Of a stretch of 64,000 nucleotides of DNA, positions 1 through 8,126 are shown one piece after another. The translations under genes were made by a program, and so were the position numbers. Origin of the DNA: CAVQKZ01 sp963837325 (lineage in GTDB: Bacteria > Actinomycetota > Actinomycetes > Mycobacteriales > Jatrophihabitantaceae); assembly GCA_963837325.1 (NCBI GenBank), contig CAWIMV010000002.1:434001-498000 (forward strand), written 5' to 3'. Within the stretch, counting starts at the first letter, position 1; every line of letters starts with the position of its first letter. Below the pieces are notes generated by a model. That model made no database searches and was not told the DNA's origin. It saw nothing but the letters and a program-made list of their open reading frames with translations.

Positions 1-339
1 GGCACCGCGCACCAGTGACGTGTAGTTGTCGGGGTTTTCCTCGACGTACTCGACGAATGCCGTCAACGAGGCCCGCAACGCCTCGACGGGCGCGAGCGAT
101 GGATCGGGTTCGGTCCGGCGCAGCAGCTCATGGGCCGCGGCCCGGACCACTTCGGTGTGGAACTCCTGCTTGGACGAGAAGTAGTGGAACAGTAGACCGC
201 GGGAAATACCGGCCTGCTGGGCGATGTCCTCGACGGACAGCTCGTCGAGGGTGCGGGTGGCCAGCATCTCGACGCCGAGTTCGATGAGCTGGGCGCGTCG
301 GGCCTCGGGGCTGAGCCGCACCCGCTTCTCCGTCGCCAT
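1..339 (-). CDS. TetR/AcrR family transcriptional regulator (3' part beyond window edge)
   Basis: Reading the minus strand from an ATG at 339 gives MATEKRVRLSPEARRAQLIE and then a helix-turn-helix (LSVEDIAQQAGISRGLLFHYF), the standard TetR DNA-binding domain. About 113 codons are visible and the frame stays open to the window edge, so the ligand-binding domain is cut off. The start codon lies 6 nt after a TACGAT -10 box (346-351), with TTGGCT at 369-374 as a possible -35 (17-bp spacing), which suggests a leaderless mRNA. The gene is divergent from the monooxygenase operon and is probably its local repressor, acting on the palindrome at 381-397 (inference). Family assignment is secure; the ligand is unknown. 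Confidence 0.93.
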   Translation of the reverse strand, partial: MATEKRVRLSPEARRAQLIELGVEMLATRTLDELSVEDIAQQAGISRGLLFHYFSSKQEFHTEVVRAAAHELLRRTEPDPSLAPVEALRASLTAFVEYVEENPDNYTSLVRGA

Positions 340-380
340 CGGGACATCGTATCTGGCTATTGAACGTGAGCCAACTGTCT

Positions 381-410
381 ATTGACTCGGATTCAATGAC
401 TGCCTACGCT
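381..410 (+). promoter_or_regulatory. Promoter with overlapping TetR-type operator palindrome
   Basis: TTGACT (382-387) and TACGCT (405-410), spaced 17 bp, form a good -35/-10 pair. The next ATG starts at 417, 6 nt after the -10 box. A 17-bp palindrome (381-397), ATTGACTCGGATTCAAT, covers the -35; 7 of 8 arm positions pair. It also lies just upstream of the divergent TetR promoter, so one bound dimer could control both directions. Assigning the site to the neighbouring TetR is inference. Confidence 0.7.
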
Positions 411-416
411 GGCGCA

Positions 417-1961
417 ATGACCCCACCCAACCGTGCAGCCGAGCCCGGCCCGCCGCGCCATCTCGGCGTGCTCATCGTCGGCAGCGGCTTCGCCGGGCTG
501 GGCGCGGCGATCAAGCTCAGCCAGGACGGTCGCGACGACTTCCTCGTCATCGAACGGGGCAGCGAGGTCGGCGGTACCTGGCGGGACAACACCTATCCCG
601 GCGCGACCTGCGACGTGCCGTCCCACCTCTACTCCTACGGGTTCGCCCTCAACCCGGACTGGACGCGGTCATTCTCACCCCAGCCGGAAATCCAGGACTA
701 CCTGCGCAAGATGGCGACGCGTTACGGCGTGCTCGACAAGCACCTGTTCGACACCGAACTGCTTCGAGCCGAGTGGGACGACGCTGACGGGATCTGGGTG
801 ATCGAGACCAGCCGTGGCGCGTTCACAGCTAACGTCCTGGTGCCGGCCGTCGGCGGGTTGTGCGAACCAGCCATGCCCGACATCAAGGGTATCGAGACGT
901 TCCAGGGCGAGCTGTTTCACTCCGCGCGCTGGGACCACAGCGTCAACCTCGCGGGCAAACGGGTGGCCGTGATCGGGACGGGCGCGTCGGCGATCCAGAT
1001 CGTGCCGGCTATCGCCGATCGGGTCGGGCATCTCGACGTTTACCAGCGGACGGCGCCGTGGATCATTCCGCGTCACGACCGGGCCTACGGCCGGCTCGAA
1101 CGCTTCGTCTACAAGCACGTTCCCGGCGCGCAGCGGATCGCCCGCGAGGCGATCTACTGGGGCCGGGAGTCGTTCGTTCTGGGTTTCGTGTTCGCGCCGA
1201 AGATCCTGCCGCTGGTGCAGCGCACAGCCGAGCGCACCATCGCCTCGACGATCGCCGACCCAGGCCTGCGGGCGCGCGTCACGCCGGACTGGCGTTTCGG
1301 CTGCAAGCGCGTGCTGATCTCGAACGACTGGTACCCGACGCTCGTCCGGGACCACGTCGATCTGGTCACCGACGGCATCGCCGAGGTGCGCGACAACGCC
1401 ATTGTCACGCGGGACGGAACGGTGCGCGAGGTCGACGTCATCATCGTGGCCACCGGGTTCCACGCGACCGACTCGCCGGCCTACGACCTGATCAAGGGTG
1501 CCGACGGCCGCGTGTTGGGGGACATCTGGCGCGAGCACGGCCAGCAGGCCTACAAGGGAGCCACGGTCGCCGGCTTCCCCAACATGATGTTCGTGATCGG
1601 CCCGAACATGGGCCTGGGCCACAGCTCGATGGTGTTCATGGCCGAGTCCGCGATCAATTACCTCTCGAGCGCGCTGCGCGAACTGGAGCGCGACGACCTG
1701 GCGACGTTCGAAGTGCGCGAGGACGTCCAGCACGATTACAACGCCAGGTTGCAGAACCGGTTGAAGCAGACGGTCTGGAGCACGGGCGGGTGCTCAAGCT
1801 GGTACCAGGACAAGGACGGCCGGATCACCACGCTGTGGCCCGGTTTCACGTTCACGTTCCGTCGTCTCACCCGCAAGTTCGACGTCGACGCGTACCGCAC
1901 GACGGCGCGGGGCGACCGGGCGAAACGGCCGAGCGACACCGCCGAAGGTGTCCCGGCATGA
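417..1961 (+). CDS. Flavin-containing monooxygenase, Baeyer-Villiger type (MymA-like)
   Basis: A 514-aa FAD/NADPH monooxygenase. An N-terminal FAD Rossmann motif (VGSGFAGLG) is followed by the Baeyer-Villiger fingerprint FxGxxxHxxxW (FQGELFHSARWD) and a second nucleotide motif (VIGTGASAIQ) for NADPH. It probably inserts oxygen into ketones or hydroxylates hydrophobic substrates. Upstream in-frame starts exist at 360 (TTG) and 396 (ATG), but both overlap the promoter elements; ATG 417, 6 nt after a -10 box, is preferred. The gene overlaps the SDR gene by ATGA. The monooxygenase, SDR, esterase grouping matches the M. tuberculosis mymA-lipR-sadH set, which is linked to acid stress and lipid modification. 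The substrate is unknown. Confidence 0.88.
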   Translation: MTPPNRAAEPGPPRHLGVLIVGSGFAGLGAAIKLSQDGRDDFLVIERGSEVGGTWRDNTYPGATCDVPSHLYSYGFALNPDWTRSFSPQPEIQDYLRKMATRYGVLDKHLFDTELLRAEWDDADGIWVIETSRGAFTANVLVPAVGGLCEPAMPDIKGIETFQGELFHSARWDHSVNLAGKRVAVIGTGASAIQIVPAIADRVGHLDVYQRTAPWIIPRHDRAYGRLERFVYKHVPGAQRIAREAIYWGRESFVLGFVFAPKILPLVQRTAERTIASTIADPGLRARVTPDWRFGCKRVLISNDWYPTLVRDHVDLVTDGIAEVRDNAIVTRDGTVREVDVIIVATGFHATDSPAYDLIKGADGRVLGDIWREHGQQAYKGATVAGFPNMMFVIGPNMGLGHSSMVFMAESAINYLSSALRELERDDLATFEVREDVQHDYNARLQNRLKQTVWSTGGCSSWYQDKDGRITTLWPGFTFTFRRLTRKFDVDAYRTTARGDRAKRPSDTAEGVPA

Positions 1962-2833
1962 CCGCGCTCAACGGCAAGGTCGCGGTCATCACCGGCGCCG
2001 GTTCGGGCATCGGCCGGGCGCTGAGCGTCGAACTCGGCCGCCGCGGCGCCCGGCTGGCGATCAGCGATGTCGACGTCGTGGGCCTGTCCGAAACGGCCGA
2101 GCAAGCCCGCGCTCTCGGCGCGCTTGTGCACGAGCACCGGCTCGATGTCACCGACCGGGCCGGCGTACTCGCGTACGCCGACGCCGTGGCGGCCGAGTAC
2201 GGCGTCGTCAACATCGTGTTCAACAACGCCGGCATCGCCTTCACCGGCAACATCGAGTCGCTCTCGTTCGCCCAGATCGAGCGGATCATGAACGTCGACT
2301 TCTGGGGCGTCGTCAACGGCACCAAGGCATTCCTCCCACATGTGATCGCGTCCGGCGATGGCCACATCGTGAACATCTCGAGTCTGTTCGGGCTGATGGC
2401 GATGCCCAGCCAAGGCGCCTACAACGCGGCCAAGTTCGCCGTGCGGGGGTTCACCGAGGCGCTGCGCCAGGAAATGCTGATCGCCGGCCACCCGGTCAAC
2501 GTGACCTGCGTGCACCCAGGCGGCATCAAGACGGCCATTGCCCGCAACGCCGGCGCGGTCGCCGGGCAGAACGCAACCGCGCTCGCCCAGTTCTTCGACT
2601 CGAAGCTGGCCCGAACCTCGGCGGACGCCGCGGCCCGTTCGATCCTGCGAGCGGTCATTGCGAACCGCCCGCGCGCCGTCGTCGGGATGGACGCGAAAGT
2701 GCTTGACGTCCTGGTTCGGCTGCTCGGTCCGCGCTACCAGCGGTTGGTGGCGCTGAGCGCACGCAAGGCCGTGCCGGCGTCGGTCGGCCTGGTCGCGGTG
2801 GCCGAGGCTTCGGTAGCGGAGGAGTCGGCCTGA
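1958..2833 (+). CDS. Short-chain dehydrogenase/reductase (SadH-like)
   Basis: A 291-aa classical SDR with the cofactor motif TGAGSGIG near the N terminus, NNAGIA, the catalytic serine in NISSLFG, and the YxxxK pair in AYNAAKFAV. It starts at ATG 1958 inside the stop of the monooxygenase gene (ATGA) and ends on the start of the esterase gene, so the three are translationally coupled. The 30-40 extra C-terminal residues are typical of SadH-type enzymes. It likely oxidises or reduces an alcohol or ketone linked to the monooxygenase reaction (inference). Substrate and cofactor preference cannot be read from the sequence. Confidence 0.9.
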   Translation: MTALNGKVAVITGAGSGIGRALSVELGRRGARLAISDVDVVGLSETAEQARALGALVHEHRLDVTDRAGVLAYADAVAAEYGVVNIVFNNAGIAFTGNIESLSFAQIERIMNVDFWGVVNGTKAFLPHVIASGDGHIVNISSLFGLMAMPSQGAYNAAKFAVRGFTEALRQEMLIAGHPVNVTCVHPGGIKTAIARNAGAVAGQNATALAQFFDSKLARTSADAAARSILRAVIANRPRAVVGMDAKVLDVLVRLLGPRYQRLVALSARKAVPASVGLVAVAEASVAEESA

Positions 2834-3756
2834 TGCATCTGCCTCGACCGCTCGTCATTGCTGTCGCCGGCCCGATGTACCGGGTTGCGCTGAACTCGCG
2901 CACGCCGTTGCGGTTGCGCCGGTCGATTCTGGAGCGGTACGCCCGGTTGAGCGCGGTGCCACGTGGGACGCGCGTCGAGCCCACCGTGCTCGGGGAGCGG
3001 CCGTGCGAACGGATCACCGTCGGGGCCAGCGAGCGGCCCCGCGCCGTGCTCTACCTGCACGGGGGTGGCTACACCGTGGGCTCGCCGCGGACGTACCGCG
3101 CCCTGGCCGCGTTCCTCGCCCGCGACAGCCGCGCAGTCGTGTACTCGCTCGCCTATCGGCTGGCGCCCGAGCATCCCTACCCGGCCGCGCTCGACGACGC
3201 GGTCGCCGGCTTCCGGGCGCTGGTGGATGAGCACGGTTTCGACCCCTCGCGCATCGCGATTGTGGGCGACTCGGCCGGGGGTGGCTTGGCGGTCGCGGCC
3301 GCGCGCCGGCTCGTCGATAGCGGCTTGCGGCCGGGCGCGCTCGGCTTGCTGTCGCCGTGGACGGATCCGTCGAACGACGAGATGCCTCGGCACCGGGATT
3401 TCGTCATTGACTCGGCCTGGGGCCGGCAGAACGCCATCGACTACCGCGGCGACGCTGACGATCACGATCCCGGCTACGCGCCGATGCACGGCCGGTTGGA
3501 CGGCCTGCCACCGATGCTGATCCATTGCGCGGCTACCGAGATCCTGCAACCGCAGATCCTGCTCTTCGCCGGCCGGGCCCGCGACGCCGGCGTGGAGGTG
3601 CAACTCGTCGAGCATCCGCGGCTGTGGCACAGCGGGCACGCGCTAGCCGGCACCCTGCGCGAGGCAACCGACGCCGTCCGTGACTTGGGTGTGTTTCTCC
3701 GTGCCCATCTCGACGGCGTGCCCGAATCCGTCGTCGTCGAGCAGCGAGCCGACTGA
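2833..3756 (+). CDS. Alpha/beta hydrolase, hormone-sensitive lipase family (LipR-like esterase)
   Basis: A 307-aa esterase of the HSL family: oxyanion-hole motif HGGGY (in LYLHGGGYTVGS), nucleophile elbow GDSAGG, and a late histidine in the WHSGH segment. The ATG overlaps the preceding TGA by one base (TGATG), placing it in the monooxygenase operon. No signal peptide is evident, so it is probably cytosolic or membrane-associated. It likely cleaves the ester produced by a Baeyer-Villiger step, which would make the operon a ketone-to-ester-to-alcohol/acid route (inference from gene grouping). A short spacer separates it from a convergent hypothetical gene. Confidence 0.88.
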   Translation: MHLPRPLVIAVAGPMYRVALNSRTPLRLRRSILERYARLSAVPRGTRVEPTVLGERPCERITVGASERPRAVLYLHGGGYTVGSPRTYRALAAFLARDSRAVVYSLAYRLAPEHPYPAALDDAVAGFRALVDEHGFDPSRIAIVGDSAGGGLAVAAARRLVDSGLRPGALGLLSPWTDPSNDEMPRHRDFVIDSAWGRQNAIDYRGDADDHDPGYAPMHGRLDGLPPMLIHCAATEILQPQILLFAGRARDAGVEVQLVEHPRLWHSGHALAGTLREATDAVRDLGVFLRAHLDGVPESVVVEQRAD

Positions 3757-3771
3757 CCCGCCGCCGCTCGG

Positions 3772-4122
3772 CTACCCGCTGGTCGCGTCGAGCTGCTGGA
3801 GCAAGTCGTGTGCAGCCAGTTCGACGTCCTTGTGTCGCCACTCTGATGCCCGGTAGACGCAGGCGATCAACCCGGTGCGATGCACCCGCCGGAAATCGCC
3901 GCACACGAATGCGTAGCGCGCCTTCGTCTCATCGGTCGCGCCGTCGGTGAGGCCGAGATGCCAGGCCGCGTATTCGTCCCACGAATGGTTCTTCAGGTAG
4001 TCGTTCTGTGCGGCCGCGTTCGGTTGCACCGCGCCCCAGTCGCTGTCGAGCACGTACTGCCGCGCCTCGATGAGCCGACGCGCATGAGCAACGGCGTCCG
4101 GGTTGAGCGCATACTTCGCCAT
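3772..4122 (-). CDS. Conserved actinobacterial hypothetical protein
   Basis: A 116-aa soluble protein starting MAKYALNPDAVAHARRLIEA and containing SWDEYAAWHLGLT and RYAFVCGDFRRVHRTGLIAC. I recognise it as a small protein common in actinobacteria and without known function. It is rich in Trp, His and Arg, and has no signal peptide or membrane segment. It converges with the esterase gene. Composition is like its neighbours, so there is no sign of transfer. Confidence 0.8.
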   Translation of the reverse strand: MAKYALNPDAVAHARRLIEARQYVLDSDWGAVQPNAAAQNDYLKNHSWDEYAAWHLGLTDGATDETKARYAFVCGDFRRVHRTGLIACVYRASEWRHKDVELAAHDLLQQLDATSG

Positions 4123-4174
4123 CGCGTCACCCCTCGCACTGAGCGGATACGTCCGTCGAGCCTAGACACTCGAA

Positions 4175-5258
4175 TCAGAACGGCGGTGGATCGGCCCCGG
4201 CATCGGTCGTGTGGTCGATCGGGTAGGTGGCAGATTCTTCGCGGTACCGGTGGCCGGTGGGTGAGGTCCCTTCGATCGTGCCGTCGGGTTGTCGGTCGGG
4301 TTGCCAGCCGGCCTCGTGTTTGGCGTGATGGTGCCGGCTGCAGATCGCGTTCAGGTTGGCTTCGTTGGTCTCGCCGCCGTCTTCCCAGGGGATCTGATGT
4401 TCGAGGTCGCAGAGTCGGGCTTGGCGGTTGCAGTGCGGATATCGGCAGGTGCGGTCGCGCGCGATGACGTGATCGGCCAGGTCTTTCGGCGGACGGTACG
4501 TCGTTCGGCCGTAATCGATCAGCCGACCGCGTTCGTCGGTCACGAGACGCCGTCAGGTGCCGGTCTGATCGGCGGCGATGCGGCGGGCGACCGATGCGGG
4601 GATCGGTCCGGAGCCGGCGAGTTCGCCCGGCTGCTCGTCCAACCCCAGCAGCGTCGACAACGCGACCGTGACCTGAACCGAGCGGCGTAGGCCGTGCTCA
4701 CGCGGCAACTCATCGGCCACCGACCCGTGCAGCGTGTTCAACGCCAGCTGCACCACCGCATCGGCGCGGCGCTGGTCAGCGGTCCGGTCATCGTCACACG
4801 GGACGCGGCGGGCCAGGGCGTCGACGGCGGTCATGAACGTCGTCGCACCAGTGTCCGGGAGCAACCGAGTCATCGCTTTGGCGAACTCCAACCGATCCGC
4901 CGCCGTCTGCGCCGACAGCCGCAGCGCACAGGCGACGTCTTCCTTGAGCCATTCCTTGTCCAGAACCTCGGTCGGTGATTTCACCGGCGGATCGGCCGCC
5001 ATCACCGCCAACAACCGCAACTGCTGGGCATCGATCCAGGACCGCTGCCGCTCCAACGCCGCCAACGCATCCACCCGACCCGCGTAGGACAAGCGGTGCA
5101 CATTCACATGAACGAGCGGCTTGATGACCGCCGAGCCCGGGGTGACGGTCGCGGCCCACGCGGCGACGATCATCGTGAGCGAGATCATCGTGAGCGAGAT
5201 CAGCGTCCAAGAGCGACGGCACGTACGGCTCCGGCTTGTCCGGCGATGCTTCGCTCAT
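4175..5258 (-). pseudogene. DUF222 / HNH endonuclease (13E12-type), disrupted by a TGA codon and a probable frameshift
   Basis: The DUF222 part (down to 4553) and the HNH part (4543-4175) are in the same frame, split by one TGA at 4555-4553 within DQTGT-TGA-RRLVTDERGRL, where family members have Trp (TWRRLVTD). TGG to TGA is the simplest explanation. Downstream the HNH motif is intact (CRYPHCNRQARLCDLEHQIPW ... HHHAKH). The promoter TATAAT (5266-5271) lies 7 nt before an ATG at 5258 whose frame (MSEASPDKPEPYVPSLLDAD) differs by one base from the DUF222 frame. The switch would fall in a 15-bp tandem repeat (5171-5200). This is probably a decayed member of a multi-copy family; restart at GTG 4543 or readthrough is possible. 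Confidence 0.8.
5171..5200. repeat. 15-bp tandem repeat in the 5' part of the DUF222/HNH gene
   Basis: Two exact copies of CATCGTGAGCGAGAT, followed by the first bases of a partial third. Slippage here is the likely cause of the frame change between the start at 5258 and the conserved DUF222 region. Confidence 0.85.
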
Positions 5259-5265
5259 ACGGTCG

Positions 5266-5271
5266 ATTATA
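5266..5271 (-). promoter_or_regulatory. Consensus -10 box (TATAAT) of the DUF222/HNH gene
   Basis: A perfect TATAAT on the minus strand, 7 nt before the ATG at 5258. The spacing fits a leaderless transcript and indicates that 5258 was the original start. No convincing -35 is visible. The region 5259-5420 is less GC-rich than its surroundings and includes CGCTTTT three times in tandem near 5390. Confidence 0.6.
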
Positions 5272-5420
5272 GCACGGTTGACCGACGCAACGGAAGCACT
5301 TTCTCCTTAATTCACAAGGCAATTCGCAACACGCCGCAGGCCGGGAGCAGAACCCAGCCCACAAGCAAACTCCCTCGTCGCTGCCGCTTTTCGCTTTTCG
5401 CTTTTCAAGGAGCACACCAC

Positions 5421-6038
5421 CTAGCCCTCCGGCAAATGCTCCCGCGCCCACAACGCCGCTGACGTTCGATCCGAAACCCCGATGCGCCGGAACACATTTC
5501 CCAGGTGCACCTTCACCGTCCGCTCCGCAATCCCCAGCGACCGCCCGATCTGCTTGTTCGCCAACCCCTGACTCGCGAGCCGCAGCACCTGCAACTCCCG
5601 CTCACTGAGCTCGTCAACCGGTGACGAGGCGGAAGGCAACAACGCGCCCGCGACCCGCGGATCGAGTGGCGCATGCCCTTTCGCGGCCGAACGAACAGCC
5701 GCGAGCAACTCCTCCGGAAGGCAGTCCTTCAGCACATACCCGATCGCCCCGGCCGCCAACGCGTCCCGCACCCGAGCCTGATCGGCAAACGAGGTGAGCA
5801 CGACGACGCGCAGCGTGGGCTGCTCGGCCAGCAACCTGCGCGTGGCCGTCACCCCGTCCATGACCGGCATCGACAGATCCATCAAGACGACGTCGGCCTC
5901 AACCGCAGCCGCGACCGTGAACGCCTCCGCACCGTCGGCGGCCTCACCAACGACCTCCACGTCGGTGGCCGCGTTGAGCAGCGAGGTCAAACCGGCCCGC
6001 ACCAGGCGGTGGTCATCGACGAGCAGCACCCTGATCAT
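5421..6038 (-). CDS. NarL/LuxR-family response regulator
   Basis: A 205-aa two-component regulator: receiver domain (MIRVLLVDDH, phospho-acceptor Asp54 in VLMDLSMPVMDG, conserved Lys in YVLKDCLP) and a C-terminal LuxR-type HTH (LSERELQVLRLASQGLANKQI ... RTVKVHL). ATG 6038 is preferred over 6062 because it overlaps the stop of the kinase gene as ATGA and begins directly with the beta-1 strand of the receiver. It is the last gene of a three-gene operon with its kinase and a secreted repeat protein. Candidate DNA sites are the TAGTACC repeats upstream of the operon (inference). Confidence 0.93.
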   Translation of the reverse strand: MIRVLLVDDHRLVRAGLTSLLNAATDVEVVGEAADGAEAFTVAAAVEADVVLMDLSMPVMDGVTATRRLLAEQPTLRVVVLTSFADQARVRDALAAGAIGYVLKDCLPEELLAAVRSAAKGHAPLDPRVAGALLPSASSPVDELSERELQVLRLASQGLANKQIGRSLGIAERTVKVHLGNVFRRIGVSDRTSAALWAREHLPEG

Positions 6039-7480
6039 CGCGTCGGCACCGTCAATCGCCACGTGGTCCCCCGGCCCGGAGCCGTACGTACCTGCAGCCC
6101 AGTACCCACGGCCGCGGCGACATCGTTGATCAACCGCAAGCCGAAGTGGCCTTCGGCGCCGGCCTGCGCCGGATCGAACCCGACCCCGTCGTCGGCGACA
6201 GTGACCAGCACAGCGTCGTCCGATCGACCCAGCGCCACCTCGACGTGCTCGGCGCGGGCGTGCTGGACGACGTTGCGGAGCAGCTCCTGCACGATGCGGA
6301 ACACGGCCGCCTGCCCATCGGCAGTCAACGCCGCCGCGGCGTCGTCATCGACGTCGAGCGTGACGGCCGGGCCGCGGCCGGCCATCGTCGCGACCAGGTC
6401 GCGCAGGGCGGCCGACAACCCAGCAGTGCGCAGGGCGGGCGGGTAGATGTCGACGAGCAGCGAACGCAGCCCGCCGATGCTCGTCCGCACGGCACCGGCC
6501 GCGTCGCGCAACTCGGCTGCGAGCGCCGCGTCACCGCGGGCGGCCGCCGTCTCGGCGCTGCCTGCGACGGTGAACGATGCGGCCGCCAACTCCTGCACCG
6601 CGCCATCGTGCAGGGTGGCGGCAATCCGCTGGCGCTCGGCCAGCGACGCGTCGAGCGCCTGCTGCATGAGCGCCTCGCGCTGGGCCTGGCCGCGCCGGAT
6701 CTTCGCGAACATCGTCCAGACGAGGGGCAGCAGGAGGACGAACACCACGCCGAGGCTGCTGAGCATGATCCCGGCGAAGCCCCGCCACATCGCATTGGCG
6801 CGGTCGTTGACGGTGTCGTACCGGAAGTAGGTCTCGAAGAGCAGTTCGCTGCCGTTGGGCGTCCACACGGGGCGATACACCTCGAGCAGCTTGCCCTCGC
6901 TGCGCTCGTACTTGTTCTCGGGCGCGTGCAAGTCGGTGACCTCGGCCCGGGTCTGGGGTGAGGCCAGCACCGCTAGCGCTGATTCGTCCAGCGGAAACGT
7001 CTGTCCGGCCAACCGACGCTCGTCGGAGTAGACGATGCGCCCCTTCGGGGTCCAGACCTTCACCCGTACCACCGCGCCGGACAGCACGTGCGAACGGACG
7101 ACGCTGTCGAGTGCCGCCTGCGCCGCCGTGGGGTCGTTGGCCACGGCGTCGGTGAGCCGAGGTTGCACCACGCTGGTGGCCACGACGTCGGTGAGCTCGG
7201 CCGCCTCGTGCACCGACTGGCTCTCGGCCGTGCGCCGACTGACGATCGAGCCGGCGACGGCCACCAAGACCAGCGCCGCCAGAGCCGCTGCAGCAAGCTG
7301 CGCGACCATGCGTCCGAGCCGGATCGGGCGCTCCTCCGCGGGCCGGGCTGATCCCCGCGTCGGTTCGACGATCGTCACCCACTCGGGCGGACCGTCCACC
7401 GGGTCTGGCTGCAGGCGTGGCGGAACCCCGGGAGGAGTCGGGGGACCTCCCGGGGCGCCGAGGTCGATCTCAGGCGTCAT
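6035..7480 (-). CDS. Sensor histidine kinase (HisKA_3 type)
   Basis: A 481-aa membrane kinase. A Pro-rich cytosolic tail (1-50) precedes TM1 (about 58-80), an extracellular sensor region (about 82-233), TM2 (about 235-258), and a HisKA_3 dimerisation helix with the phospho-acceptor His291 in ERQRIAATLHDGAVQEL. The HATPase_c domain has an N-box (ELLRNVVQHARAEHVEV) and a G-box (VADDGVGFD). It phosphorylates the downstream regulator. The start overlaps the upstream repeat-protein gene (ATGA at 7477-7480). The sensor region matches no fold I recognise. Co-transcription with a secreted acidic repeat protein suggests that protein may modulate sensing. Confidence 0.92.
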   Translation of the reverse strand: MTPEIDLGAPGGPPTPPGVPPRLQPDPVDGPPEWVTIVEPTRGSARPAEERPIRLGRMVAQLAAAALAALVLVAVAGSIVSRRTAESQSVHEAAELTDVVATSVVQPRLTDAVANDPTAAQAALDSVVRSHVLSGAVVRVKVWTPKGRIVYSDERRLAGQTFPLDESALAVLASPQTRAEVTDLHAPENKYERSEGKLLEVYRPVWTPNGSELLFETYFRYDTVNDRANAMWRGFAGIMLSSLGVVFVLLLPLVWTMFAKIRRGQAQREALMQQALDASLAERQRIAATLHDGAVQELAAASFTVAGSAETAAARGDAALAAELRDAAGAVRTSIGGLRSLLVDIYPPALRTAGLSAALRDLVATMAGRGPAVTLDVDDDAAAALTADGQAAVFRIVQELLRNVVQHARAEHVEVALGRSDDAVLVTVADDGVGFDPAQAGAEGHFGLRLINDVAAAVGTGLQVRTAPGRGTTWRLTVPTR

Positions 7481-7962
7481 GCGCCGCCGTGACCGCCGTG
7501 TCCGCCGCTGTCGTCGCCGGGCTCTGCGCCGCGGCCGCGATCATCGCCGGGCTCGCTCGTCGCGCCACGGTCGTCACCGGGCTCACTGGTCGCGCCACGA
7601 TCATCACCGGGCTCGCCCGTCGCGCCGCGGTCGTCACCGGGCTCACTGGTCGCGCCGCGGTCATCACCGGGTTCGGATGTCCGGCCATTGGTCGCGCCTC
7701 CGCGGTCGTCGCCCGGTTCGGGCTCGCCCTTGGTCGCCTTGTGTGTCGGCGACGTTACCCGCGTGGCGGCGGGATCGTCGCGGCCGTGGCGCCTTTCGAC
7801 GACCTGCCCGTGGTCGTCGAGCTGCACGACCTTGGCCTGCGACGGCACGTTCACCGGCAGTCGGTGGCTGAACGACGGGTTGTGCGACAGCCCGGCGAAG
7901 GCCGGGACGCTCACGGCGGCCGCCGCCGCGGCGATGGCGGAAACGATCAGAATGCGCTTCAT
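7477..7962 (-). CDS. Secreted acidic decapeptide-repeat protein, first gene of the two-component operon
   Basis: A 161-aa protein with a clear signal peptide (MKRILIVSAIAAAAAAVSVP then AFAG). The mature N terminus (24-78) is followed by repeats of EPGDDRGATS: five decamers at residues 97-146, flanked by degenerate copies (82-90 and 147-152), ending in GGHGGHGGA. The net charge of the repeats is negative, and Asp-Asp pairs recur every ten residues, which could bind cations (inference). A GAGGAG ribosome site precedes ATG 7962. It overlaps the kinase gene by 4 nt. I do not recognise the family. Confidence 0.75.
   Translation of the reverse strand: MKRILIVSAIAAAAAAVSVPAFAGLSHNPSFSHRLPVNVPSQAKVVQLDDHGQVVERRHGRDDPAATRVTSPTHKATKGEPEPGDDRGGATNGRTSEPGDDRGATSEPGDDRGATGEPGDDRGATSEPGDDRGATSEPGDDRGRGAEPGDDSGGHGGHGGA
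7525..7674 (-). repeat. Five 30-bp in-frame tandem repeats encoding EPGDDRGATS
   Basis: Five consecutive 30-nt units code for EPGDDRGATS or close variants (G for S in the second unit; RGA in the last). Nucleotide identity between units is high, so the array probably expands and contracts between strains. Confidence 0.85.
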
Positions 7963-8031
7963 GGGGTGCTCCTCTGAGTGGTCGGTTGTTGTGCACCTCC
8001 AGTTCTTCCGTAGTTCTGGTACCGGCCGCCA

Positions 8032-8063
8032 TAGGACCTACGGCCTAGTACCCCGCTAGTACC
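8032..8063. promoter_or_regulatory. TAGTACC direct repeats between the repeat-protein operon and a small membrane gene
   Basis: TAGGACC (8032-8038), TAGTACC (8046-8052) and TAGTACC (8057-8063); the last two lie in exact 8-bp CTAGTACC copies spaced 11 bp, about one helical turn. GGTACC at 8018-8023 adds an inverted half-site. The position upstream of a NarL-type operon suggests autoregulatory sites (inference). Confidence 0.45.
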
Positions 8064-8126
8064 GATGTTTGCTGGGCCGCCCGGCCGGACTCATCCGCGG
8101 CTAGCATGGCGGGAAAAGGAGGACCG

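Noticed and set aside
860..1957. In-frame upstream extension of the SDR gene
   Set aside because: It would overlap the monooxygenase gene in another frame; the Arg/Gly-rich translation is not protein-like, and ATG 1958 begins a normal SDR.
4175..5258. Selenocysteine or programmed readthrough at the TGA in the DUF222/HNH gene
   Set aside because: The residue is Trp in relatives, no SECIS-like hairpin is evident, and a second lesion is likely upstream; decay is the simpler reading.
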